From positions 434,001-498,000 of the forward strand of contig NZ_JASJOU010000003.1 of NCBI RefSeq assembly GCF_030068605.1: a stretch of DNA of 64,000 nucleotides, in the 5' to 3' direction. The notes under the pieces were generated by a model. That model was not told the origin of the DNA. It did not search any database and was given only the letters and a program-made list of their open reading frames with translations. This document shows, piece by piece, positions 25,298 to 32,682 of this stretch (its first letter is position 1; the number at the start of each line of letters is the position of its first letter). Made by a program: the position numbers and the translations under genes. The DNA comes from Xanthocytophaga agilis. Its GTDB lineage: Bacteria > Bacteroidota > Bacteroidia > Cytophagales > 172606-1.

Positions 25298-25850
25298 TAA
25301 TCTATTATGGTTTGTAGGCAAAAAAGTCTCAACTATCTTACTATTATACTCTATACAAAGGCAATTCCGCCGTCGCAATATACAAATTTGTGGAACAGTT
25401 TACGTTTTACACGCATGCCAAAAATTCTAAAATGGCTTTTCAACTGACTTCACACAAGAAAGATGCAATCATCCTGCTTACATACATTTTACTTTTCTAC
25501 TCCTACTCACTTAGAAGTTACTTAAAATACTCTATAAAGGCTTCAAAGAGATATTCTTTGCTACACTTCCACTTATTTTCCGGTGTGTAGTTTAATGAGT
25601 TCACACTCCAAAATATGCTCATTGAGCTACTTTAAAAATAATGTAAACCATCTTTCACACTTAAGTATGAAAACTAACTCCATCCTCTGGTTACAGTACA
25701 AAATACACCGACAGTAAAGTTTAGAAGAAATTTCACCGAGATGTAGACCGCATTTACCGACAACTGACTACATATTGCCTCTTCGGCATTGTCATCAACT
25801 CCCCGAAGCTATAGATTTGATTAAAAATTACAAAACAAATATCAAACACT
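25298..25850. other. Divergent intergenic region
   Basis: About 550 bp between the divergent REC-PAS kinase and LiaF-like genes. A 66-codon frame on the plus strand at 25390 has no recognisable content and is not called. The right end holds the promoter candidate at 25789-25819. Nothing else is apparent. Confidence 0.6.
25789..25819 (+). promoter_or_regulatory. Bacteroidota-type promoter for the LiaF-like operon
   Basis: TTG (25789-25791), 20-nt spacer, TAGATTTG (25812-25819), an exact match to the -7 consensus TAnnTTTG with acceptable -33 spacing. The -7 box ends 31 bp before the ATG at 25851. Confidence 0.55.
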
Positions 25851-26597
25851 ATGAAAAATCATTTCTATAATTCACATTCTCAGTCAAGCAAGTTTGTTGT
25901 GGGTGCTTTCCTAGTTGCTTTCGGATCGGTTTTTTTCCTGAAACAGCTAGGAACTATATTGCCAGACTGGATTTTCAAATGGCCGATGATTCTGATTATT
26001 GTAGGATTGATTACAGGAGCAAAACATCAATACCGTTACGATCAGGGATGGCTTATCATAACCCTAATAGGTTTTATATTCCTCACCAAATATATTTTTC
26101 CTGATTTACATATAGTCCGGTTTATATGGCCTGTAGCCATTATCACTGCTGGTGTGTGGATTATATTTGGTAAGCAATCTTTCAGAAGAGAAAAAAAGGA
26201 CAAACCATATTATTATTCTTCGCTGGAAGATGATGAAACGGATCATGCAACTGACAGTACAGAAGAAAGACTTGATGATGTGGTAGTCTTTGGCGCAATA
26301 AAGAAAACTATTCTTTCTAAAAATTTCAGAGGAGGAGAAGCTGTTGCCATTTTTGGGGGCGTTGAATTAAATTTGGTAAACGCAGAAATTCCCAATCGGA
26401 TGGAACTCGAAATCACACAAATCTTTGGTGGTACAAAGCTGATTATTCCTTCCAACTGGGAAGTAGTGTCAGAAGTAGTAACCATCTTCGGTGGTATGGA
26501 AGACAAAAGAAGACGACTTAATGGATCTTTTGACAAAACGCTGGTATTGCAGGGAACTTCAATTTTTGGGGGCATAGAAATTCACACCTATGCCTGA
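25851..26597 (+). CDS. LiaF-like membrane protein (cell-envelope response)
   Basis: 248 aa. The N-terminal half has four closely spaced hydrophobic segments (about 17-35, 42-56, 65-83, 91-108), as in the LiaI/LiaF TM domain. The C-terminal half is soluble with a repeating IFGGVELNL / IFGGTKLIIP / IFGGMEDKR / IFGGIEIH pattern, typical of the LiaF-like C-terminal domain (beta-helix-like). In Firmicutes LiaF restrains the LiaRS envelope-stress system; in Bacteroidota such proteins usually accompany LytS/LytTR pairs, as here. It is the first gene of a four-gene operon and probably modulates the kinase encoded two genes downstream (inference). Confidence 0.85.
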   Translation: MKNHFYNSHSQSSKFVVGAFLVAFGSVFFLKQLGTILPDWIFKWPMILIIVGLITGAKHQYRYDQGWLIITLIGFIFLTKYIFPDLHIVRFIWPVAIITAGVWIIFGKQSFRREKKDKPYYYSSLEDDETDHATDSTEERLDDVVVFGAIKKTILSKNFRGGEAVAIFGGVELNLVNAEIPNRMELEITQIFGGTKLIIPSNWEVVSEVVTIFGGMEDKRRRLNGSFDKTLVLQGTSIFGGIEIHTYA

Positions 26598-26646
26598 TCA
26601 CTTCTTCCTATAACTATTCATCATCCATTTATTTGACTATAGTCTT

Positions 26647-27078
26647 ATGAACTGGTATAAAGCCACCATTGTATTTCGTGTTATTGGTCAGGATGCTCAG
26701 GTTCCGTTGGCAAAAAAACTATGTATCATACATGCCTTCGATCAGCAAGAAGCTCGCCAGAAAGCCAATTCTATTGGTTATACTCAGCAGGATTGCTTTC
26801 TGGATCTGAAACAACAGTGGGTGCAATGGCAATTTAGCCATGTTGCAGACCTAACCTTAGTAGGAAAGCTCGCAACTTCATTGCAATGGTCTTCTCATGT
26901 TACAGCAAAAAACCAACTGAATGATTATTATTCATCACATTCCTGCCAGGTCATTAGCCAATCAAATCAATATTTTTTCTGGTATCGGACCTATATAAAG
27001 TGTATTCAGGCTGTTTCAGGCGTCTTCCGTTATCTTAGTCAATCTCTACACAGAAAAATTGTACGCTATCTGATTTGA
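26647..27078 (+). CDS. DUF4288-like protein
   Basis: 143 aa; the N-terminal 80 residues resemble DUF4288: MNWYKATIVFRV, LCIIHAFDQQEARQKANSIGYTQ, WVQWQFSHVADLTLV (an alpha+beta unit with a W-x-F strand). The C-terminal part (about 85-143) is less typical, with several aromatic residues (YFFWYRTY). No signal peptide. Function of the family is unknown. It sits 49 bp after the LiaF-like gene and 69 bp before the LytS-like kinase, so it probably belongs to the same operon. Confidence 0.75.
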   Translation: MNWYKATIVFRVIGQDAQVPLAKKLCIIHAFDQQEARQKANSIGYTQQDCFLDLKQQWVQWQFSHVADLTLVGKLATSLQWSSHVTAKNQLNDYYSSHSCQVISQSNQYFFWYRTYIKCIQAVSGVFRYLSQSLHRKIVRYLI

Positions 27079-27147
27079 ATGCTATGCTAGAAAAACAACG
27101 CAAATATAAGATCTTCAGGAAATCACCCGGATTGTTACCAAATTTAT

Positions 27148-28185
27148 ATGCAACTAGTTCCTTTGTCAGACCGTCGTATTACTGTTTTATTTCTTATAAG
27201 TTGGATTTTACTGGCCTCTATACAGGTTTATTCTATCCTGAATGCTGGTTTTACCTGGAAGGACGCTCTGACAGATGCAGTTACAACAAACATACTTCTT
27301 TTTATAACCTGCCTGATTGTAAGTAATAGCCTGCGCTATTATCGTCCGGCAACAAGAACAACCATATACCTGTTGAGCATATGCTTGATCTATACAAGCA
27401 TTGCATTAGTAATAAACCATCATCTACTTGTTTATTTGCTCGATAATCGTTCAGACTATCTGACTTTCGTTTCTCAAACACTTCCTCTTCGTTCAGGAGT
27501 AGCATTTCTTATTATTTGCTGGATGACTTTTGTAAATGTATTATGGCAATCACTACAGGAACGAATGGAGGAAGACAAACGCAAAGCAGATACAGAAACA
27601 CTAGCTCGGGAAGCAGAATTATTCAAACTGCGACAGCAACTACAGCCTCATTTTCTGTTTAACAGTCTGAATTCGATTAGTGCGTTGATAGGCAGTCGGC
27701 CGGGAGAAGCTCGCCAGATGATTTATCAACTTTCAGACTTTTTAAGAGGTACATTAAAAAAAGAAGAGAATCAATGGGTTAGTCTGGCAGAAGAATTACA
27801 ACATCTGCAATTGTATCTCTCTATTGAAAAAGTACGGTTTGGCCACAGACTCAACACAGAAATAGAATGTATTCCAGAATGTTCAGCGTTACAGTTGCCT
27901 CCACTCTTATTACAACCTATTGTAGAAAATGCAATAAAATTCGGATTATATGATGTCATTGGAACTGTAACCATTACCATAAAAGCTAGTGTAATAGATA
28001 ACATTCTCGAAATTGAAGTAAAAAATCCATTCGATCCGGAAACGACACCACCCAGATCAGGTACTGGATTTGGCCTTAGTAGTATAAAACGTCGGCTGTA
28101 TTTATTATTTGCTCGAAATGATCTTCTACAGACACACACTACACAAAATATATTTACAACTCTTATTCGCATTCCTCAACCATGA
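27148..28185 (+). CDS. LytS/YehU-type sensor histidine kinase
   Basis: 345 aa. Four TM segments (about 10-30, 44-60, 72-90, 115-135) followed by a short coiled coil and the His_kinase domain with His168 in LQPHFLFNSLN, then an HATPase_c-like domain with VENAIKFGLYD and SGTGFGLSSIKRRL. This family has no HisKA helix pair in the classical sense and always pairs with LytTR regulators. The last codons overlap the start of the LytTR gene by 4 bp (ATGA). The sensor is buried in the membrane, consistent with envelope sensing together with the LiaF-like protein upstream. Confidence 0.94.
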   Translation: MQLVPLSDRRITVLFLISWILLASIQVYSILNAGFTWKDALTDAVTTNILLFITCLIVSNSLRYYRPATRTTIYLLSICLIYTSIALVINHHLLVYLLDNRSDYLTFVSQTLPLRSGVAFLIICWMTFVNVLWQSLQERMEEDKRKADTETLAREAELFKLRQQLQPHFLFNSLNSISALIGSRPGEARQMIYQLSDFLRGTLKKEENQWVSLAEELQHLQLYLSIEKVRFGHRLNTEIECIPECSALQLPPLLLQPIVENAIKFGLYDVIGTVTITIKASVIDNILEIEVKNPFDPETTPPRSGTGFGLSSIKRRLYLLFARNDLLQTHTTQNIFTTLIRIPQP

Positions 28186-28925
28186 AACGTGCCATTATTA
28201 TAGATGATGAACCTTTAGCCCGCATGATCATTCTGGAATATCTGCAGGACTATCCACAGATTGAAGTTGTTCAGGAATGTAATGATGGATTTGAAGGTAT
28301 AAAAGCCATTCAGCAACACCGACCTGACCTGGTATTTCTCGACATCCAAATGCCTAAAATCAATGGATTTGAGATGCTGGAACTAGTGGATCAACCACCT
28401 TCTATTATTTTCACAACAGCATTTGATTCCTATGCCATCAAAGCTTTTGATGCCCATGCTATAGATTATCTGCTAAAACCATTTTCCAAAGAACGTTTTG
28501 ATAAAGCGCTGCAAAGATGGATCGAGCAGCCTGCTACTCCGGAAAAAATACAAGGTACATCAGCATTACTCGAAACAGCTTCGCAGCTTCCCAATCAGCA
28601 AGATCGTCTGGTTGTAAAAACGGGTAATAACATTCGTATTATACCTACTCATGAGGTATTATATCTGGAAGCAGATGATGATTATGTGAAGATTCATACC
28701 CATGCAGGGGTTTTTCTAAAAAGCCAAACAATGCAACACTTTGAAAATGTGCTGGATAGCCAGCAGTTTGTACGTATACACCGCTCTTATATTGTACAGG
28801 TACAGCAAATTACCCGCATTGATCCCTATCAAAAAGATACATATACAGCGATACTTAAATCCGGGGCTAAAATTCCTGTGAGTCGTACTGGTTATGGGAA
28901 ACTAAAAATAGTACTGGGTATATGA
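28182..28925 (+). CDS. LytTR-family response regulator
   Basis: 247 aa. Receiver domain residues 1-120 with Asp8/Asp9, phospho-acceptor Asp54 (VFLDIQMPKINGFEM), and YLLKPFSKERF. C-terminal LytTR DNA-binding domain about 145-245: DRLVVKTGNNIRIIPTHEVLYLEADDDYVKIHT, with FVRIHRSYIVQ and IPVSRTGYGKLK. It is translationally coupled to the LytS-like kinase. LytTR regulators bind direct repeats upstream of targets; the operon itself is an obvious candidate, but I did not identify paired sites. Confidence 0.95.
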   Translation: MKRAIIIDDEPLARMIILEYLQDYPQIEVVQECNDGFEGIKAIQQHRPDLVFLDIQMPKINGFEMLELVDQPPSIIFTTAFDSYAIKAFDAHAIDYLLKPFSKERFDKALQRWIEQPATPEKIQGTSALLETASQLPNQQDRLVVKTGNNIRIIPTHEVLYLEADDDYVKIHTHAGVFLKSQTMQHFENVLDSQQFVRIHRSYIVQVQQITRIDPYQKDTYTAILKSGAKIPVSRTGYGKLKIVLGI

Positions 28926-28972
28926 GATATTCTATCAAACGGATTTTGCATTTACAAACCCCTATAATAACG

Positions 28973-28998
28973 AAAGCCCGGCACTCCCACCGGGCTTT
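28973..28998. terminator. Hairpin after the LytTR gene
   Basis: Perfect 9-bp stem aaagcccgg (28973-28981) / ccgggcttt (28990-28998), 48 bp past the LytTR stop. It has no long T tract on the plus strand; further short inverted repeats follow up to about 29040 (for example gagcttgatgctc and gaaagctacctttc). It may be a terminator or part of a structured RNA. Confidence 0.5.
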
Positions 28999-29266
28999 GG
29001 AGCTTGATGCTCAAGAAAGCTACCTTTCGGCTGCTTTTATATTTTAGTGATACAAAGGAACTATACAGACAGAAGAGTAGCAACAAGAAAAAAAGCATTT
29101 TCTGACTTATGTAATATTCTTTTCCGATCATCGTATAAAACACAGCCCAATACCTTATTAATATCCTATGTAAGAACAACTTCTTTTGATCTAAAAAAAC
29201 CATTTCTCAAGATTACTTTTTGGCAATAAATCCTACTAATTTATGATTATTTACTACAAAACTATC

Positions 29267-29356
29267 ATGAAAACACCTTCTCATCTGTATGTTCAGGCCT
29301 CCGTCCGTATTGGTATTGCTCTTTTAGTTAGTGCATTGTGTTATTTTTTACAATAA
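29267..29356 (+). CDS. Possible 29-aa membrane peptide
   Basis: ATG-started frame coding MKTPSHLYVQASVRIGIAL followed by a hydrophobic end (LVSALCYFLQ): a short basic-polar N-terminus and one hydrophobic helix, the look of a small membrane protein. A 9-bp perfect inverted repeat (29336-29344 / 29353-29361) overlaps its stop codon and could be the transcript end. No homology is recognised; it could be chance. Confidence 0.25.
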   Translation: MKTPSHLYVQASVRIGIALLVSALCYFLQ

Positions 29357-29622
29357 CACAATGATTTAGTAAAGACTTTCGTCTCCTATTGAGTAGAAAT
29401 ATTTCTTATCCCAGATTTCTATTCGGATTACCTACAAATTATAATCCTTCTACAGAATCGCTTTTTCTTTTTTTAATCAAACTCCCTTTGGGCAAAGGCA
29501 GATTCTTTGTACTTTTCATGCATCACCGCTTAGCACTGCTTCATTTTTCGGTCAGCATACTTATTTTTTATACCATGCTATCAACTTTTTGATGCATATT
29601 TGTTCACTTAATTCTACATATT

Positions 29623-30936
29623 GTGCTTCTTGATATACTCTTAACATTATTTTTAGTCCTATTAAATGGATTTTTTGTTGCTGCTGAATTTGCCATTGTA
29701 AAAGTCAGATCATCCCGCATTGAAGTGCTGGCCGAATCAGGTAGTAAGACAGCCTTAATGGCAAAGAAAATAATAAGCCAGATGGACTCGTATCTCTCAG
29801 CTACTCAACTAGGAATTACTATAGCTAGTCTGGCCCTTGGTTGGGTAGGAGAAAGTGTGGTAGCAGAAATTGTAATTGCATGTTTTGATTTGCTTCATAT
29901 TCAGGTTAATCCAGCTATGGCTCATAGCATTGCAGTGCCAACATCTTTCACACTTATCACTATTCTACATATAGTATTTGGAGAATTGGCTCCAAAATCT
30001 CTGGCTATCCAACGATCTGAAGCCACTACCCTGGCTGTTGCCTATCCCTTATATGGATTCTTTGTTGTAGGACGCCCTATCATCTGGTTACTAAATGGCC
30101 TTGCCAATTTCATTATACGTTTATTTGGGATTGAACCTGCAGCAGAACAGGAAGTACACAGCCCGGAAGAACTATTGTATCTGGTTGAACAGGGAACAGA
30201 AACAGGACTGGTCGAAAAAACAAACTATGAAATCATCCGCAATGCATTCGACTTCTCAGATCGTACCGCACGCCAGATTATGGTGCCCCGTACCCAGATC
30301 AGTGCTTTAAATATTGATGCAGATGCCGAAGAAATTGAAAAGATCATTGATGAAGGTTACTCCCGGATTCCTGTATATGAAGAAACGATTGATAATATCA
30401 TAGGAGTTCTAAATATAAAAGATCTCTTGATTGCCATGCGCAAAGATCCGCAGGTAAGCATTCGTAGCCTGTTACGACCCGCTATCTTTGTACCAGAATC
30501 CAAGAAGGTTGGTGATCTGCTTAGCGACCTTCAGCGTCAACATGTTCATCTGGTTGTGGTATTGAATGAATACGGTGGTACCAATGGTATTATCTCCATG
30601 GAAGATATTGTCGAAGAATTGGTTGGAGATATTCAGGATGAATATGATATAGAAACGCCAATAGTAGAACATACAGGCAACAATGTTTACCTAGTAGCAG
30701 GTAATACTTCTGTTAGTGATGTCAATGAATTTATACCGGAAGCTCTTCCAGAAAGCAAAGAATATGAAAGTATTGGTGGACTGATTATTTCCAAACTGGA
30801 ACGCTTACCAGCACAGGAAGAAACTCTTATCATAGATAATTACAAGATTACGGTTGTGCAGATGAAACAGAATCAGATTGTACAGGTTCAGTTAGAGTGG
30901 ATTGAAGAAGGTCATGAAAATGATACAACTGAATAA
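29623..30936 (+). CDS. CNNM/CorC-family membrane protein (hemolysin-related)
   Basis: 437 aa starting at a GTG (29623). N-terminal DUF21/CNNM transmembrane domain (about 1-190; LNGFFVAAEFAIVKVRSSRIE and SYLSATQLGITIASLALGWVGE are diagnostic), then a CBS pair (about 205-330; QIMVPRTQISALN, YSRIPVYEETIDNIIGVLNIKD), and a C-terminal CorC_HlyC transporter-associated domain (about 345-425; GGLIISKLERLPAQEE). These proteins export Mg2+ or Co2+ or modulate such transport; the hemolysin name is historical. Apparently monocistronic, with a hairpin 18 bp after the stop. Confidence 0.94.
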   Translation: MLLDILLTLFLVLLNGFFVAAEFAIVKVRSSRIEVLAESGSKTALMAKKIISQMDSYLSATQLGITIASLALGWVGESVVAEIVIACFDLLHIQVNPAMAHSIAVPTSFTLITILHIVFGELAPKSLAIQRSEATTLAVAYPLYGFFVVGRPIIWLLNGLANFIIRLFGIEPAAEQEVHSPEELLYLVEQGTETGLVEKTNYEIIRNAFDFSDRTARQIMVPRTQISALNIDADAEEIEKIIDEGYSRIPVYEETIDNIIGVLNIKDLLIAMRKDPQVSIRSLLRPAIFVPESKKVGDLLSDLQRQHVHLVVVLNEYGGTNGIISMEDIVEELVGDIQDEYDIETPIVEHTGNNVYLVAGNTSVSDVNEFIPEALPESKEYESIGGLIISKLERLPAQEETLIIDNYKITVVQMKQNQIVQVQLEWIEEGHENDTTE

Positions 30937-30953
30937 ATAGTATTACAACCTAT

Positions 30954-31002
30954 GCTATGAAATAGTTGTCTTTCGTCAGGTAAGAGACAGCTACTTCATA
31001 GC
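30954..31002 (+). terminator. Long hairpin after CNNM gene
   Basis: Arms 30954-30971 and 30985-31002 pair over 18 bp with two G-U-type mismatches and a 13-nt loop. No T tract follows, so termination is likely but not certain; it may instead protect the 3' end. Confidence 0.5.
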
Positions 31003-31163
31003 AGCAGCCTGATATTCCAGCATAGAATTATGTACCCATAATTCTGTCATTCGTCTCAACATTTTTCCATTCTACCTCATTTTTTATCTTTTCGTAAATA
31101 AAGCTCAAAGTTGATTGTCTTATCTCCAAAATCGGTAGTTGAAGGCAATTCAATTTTAGACTT

Positions 31164-31868
31164 ATGGAACGTAAAGAATTTTTGAAGAAATCTCTTGCAC
31201 TGGCAGGCATCTTTACGATGTTTTCTCAATGCAAGAAAGAAGATGAGGTAACTCCAGGCACTGTTACTGACTCTACAGATACGACCACCTGTACAGTCAC
31301 AGACAACGAGACAGAAGGACCATTTCCAACAAAATCTCCATCCAGTTATGTACGTAAGGACATAACAGACGGCAAAACAGGTTTACCTCTTACTGTAAAT
31401 ATTTATATCAAAAATGTTAATAATAACTGTGCAGAACTTGAGAATGCAATAGTTGACATCTGGCATTGTGATACAGCTGGTAACTATTCTGAGTATGGTG
31501 GTACCAGTATGCAAAGTACTAATTATACCTCTGTTCACTTTCTGAGAGGACGCCAAACAACTGATGCTAATGGATTAGCAGCCTTTACCAGTATCTATCC
31601 TGGCTGGTACAGTGGCAGAGCGCCTCATATTCATGTACATATCTATAACAGCAGTGGAACCTCATTGCTTGTGACACAAATTGCCTTTCCGGAAGACATT
31701 TCATCTGCCGTATATAAAACAACCTATTATACAGCTCATGGACAAGCAGACACATCCAATGCATCAGACAATATCTTTAGTGATAGCCTGGACAACGAAC
31801 TTGCCACGTTAAGTGGAGATACGACGAATGGGTACACACTTACCCATACGATCTATGTAAAATCTTAA
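31164..31868 (+). CDS. Exported intradiol ring-cleavage dioxygenase-like protein
   Basis: 234 aa. N-terminus MERKEFLKKSLALAGIFTMFSQC is a Tat/Sec-like or lipoprotein signal with candidate lipid-attachment Cys23. The body has the intradiol dioxygenase (protocatechuate/catechol dioxygenase) pattern: TEGPFP near residue 50, AIVDIWHCDTAGNYSEY (95-111), DANGLAAFTSIYPGWYSGRAPHIH (134-157). Fe(III) ligands are expected to be Tyr108 or Tyr111, Tyr145 or Tyr149, His155 and His157. Cytoplasmic family members cleave catechols between the two hydroxyls; this exported single-subunit type is common in Bacteroidota and its substrate is unknown. There are no other aromatic-degradation genes nearby, so a role in detoxifying or remodelling extracellular catechols is a guess. 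Confidence 0.88.
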   Translation: MERKEFLKKSLALAGIFTMFSQCKKEDEVTPGTVTDSTDTTTCTVTDNETEGPFPTKSPSSYVRKDITDGKTGLPLTVNIYIKNVNNNCAELENAIVDIWHCDTAGNYSEYGGTSMQSTNYTSVHFLRGRQTTDANGLAAFTSIYPGWYSGRAPHIHVHIYNSSGTSLLVTQIAFPEDISSAVYKTTYYTAHGQADTSNASDNIFSDSLDNELATLSGDTTNGYTLTHTIYVKS

Positions 31869-31904
31869 ATAGTTACTGTACTGTTTAATTGAGTGTGGTG
31901 TTAC

Positions 31905-31940
31905 AAAAAAATGCTCATAGTTTTATGAGCATTTTTTTTA
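31905..31940. terminator. Bidirectional intrinsic terminator
   Basis: Perfect 9-bp stem atgctcata (31911-31919) / tatgagcat (31924-31932) flanked by A6 on the left and T8 on the right, so it can serve the dioxygenase gene (+) and the convergent LuxR regulator gene (-). Confidence 0.88.
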
Positions 31941-31995
31941 TCCTCTAACCTGAGAATAGTTAAAAATATCTGATAAACAAGCTATTAAACAGTTT

Positions 31996-32625
31996 CTATA
32001 ATAACTGATGCTTCATGGCAAAACTTATCAGAGCAGCCGTATTGGTTACTTCAAATTTGGTAAGCAGGTTTTTTCGGTGACTTATTACTGTTAGTATGCT
32101 GATAAAAAGCTTATCTGCAATTTCCTGATTGGTTAACCCCTGTGCTACCAATGCAAGAATTTCCTTTTCCCGTCGCGTCAGTTTAGGAATTTTATTGGCA
32201 GTATCACCGGAACGTTGCAACAATGTCTCTGTCACCTCTGCACTGAAGTATTTCTTATTGGCTTTGACAGCATGGATAGCTTCTACCAATTCATCCCGCG
32301 TAGCATTTTTAAGTACATATCCGGATGCTCCACTTTGCATCATTTCACTAATGTAATCATACTGATTGAAAGTGGTCAGGGCAATAATTCTGACATCAGG
32401 AAATTCATTTCTGATTTTTCCGCATACTTCTACTCCATTAATGTCCGGCAGATTGATGTCCAGTAAAACAACCTCAACCTGATTATTCTTCAGAAAGGTT
32501 ATACCTTCAAACGCATTGATTGCAGCACCAACCACATCTACTGTGTCTGTATTACTGAGTGAACTTTTCAGTCCTTCAATAATCATTGGATGATCGTCAA
32601 TCAGAAAGACCTTGATTTTTTCCAT
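31996..32625 (-). CDS. NarL/FixJ-type response regulator (LuxR HTH)
   Basis: 209 aa. Receiver about 1-120 with Asp10/Asp11, phospho-acceptor Asp56 (LLDINLPDINGVEV), Thr in ALTTFNQ and YVLKNATRDEL. LuxR-type helix-turn-helix about 145-205: LTRREKEILALVAQGLTNQEIADKLFIS. It is 57 bp downstream of the TPR kinase gene in the same direction, so the pair forms a cognate two-component system. Targets are unknown; a palindrome upstream of the kinase gene recurs upstream of the 35954 lipoprotein gene and is a candidate site. Confidence 0.95.
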   Translation of the reverse strand: MEKIKVFLIDDHPMIIEGLKSSLSNTDTVDVVGAAINAFEGITFLKNNQVEVVLLDINLPDINGVEVCGKIRNEFPDVRIIALTTFNQYDYISEMMQSGASGYVLKNATRDELVEAIHAVKANKKYFSAEVTETLLQRSGDTANKIPKLTRREKEILALVAQGLTNQEIADKLFISILTVISHRKNLLTKFEVTNTAALISFAMKHQLL

Positions 32626-32682
32626 GAGTTGTAGTGAGTTGAATGAACTTCTCTGATTTAAGGAGGTGAATGTACATCAAAA

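Larger units (their letters stand above)
28926..29622. other. Intergenic region with hairpins and a possible small ORF
   Basis: About 700 bp between the LytTR gene and the CNNM gene. It contains the hairpin cluster at 28973-29040 and a 29-codon frame at 29267-29356 described separately. A 67-codon frame at 29389 reads like random translated AT-rich DNA (FLFLFLIKL), and I do not call it. Confidence 0.5.

Noticed and set aside
25390-25590. 66-codon plus-strand frame between divergent operons
   Set aside because: Composition is that of translated AT-rich DNA; no promoter, conservation signal or domain is visible.
28952-29203. 83-codon minus-strand frame after the LytTR gene
   Set aside because: It spans the hairpin cluster, begins in AT-rich DNA and codes for a random-looking hydrophobic string.
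29389-29592. 67-codon plus-strand frame before the CNNM gene
   Set aside because: Low-complexity Phe/Leu-rich translation without a credible start context; the CNNM gene starts downstream at its own GTG.
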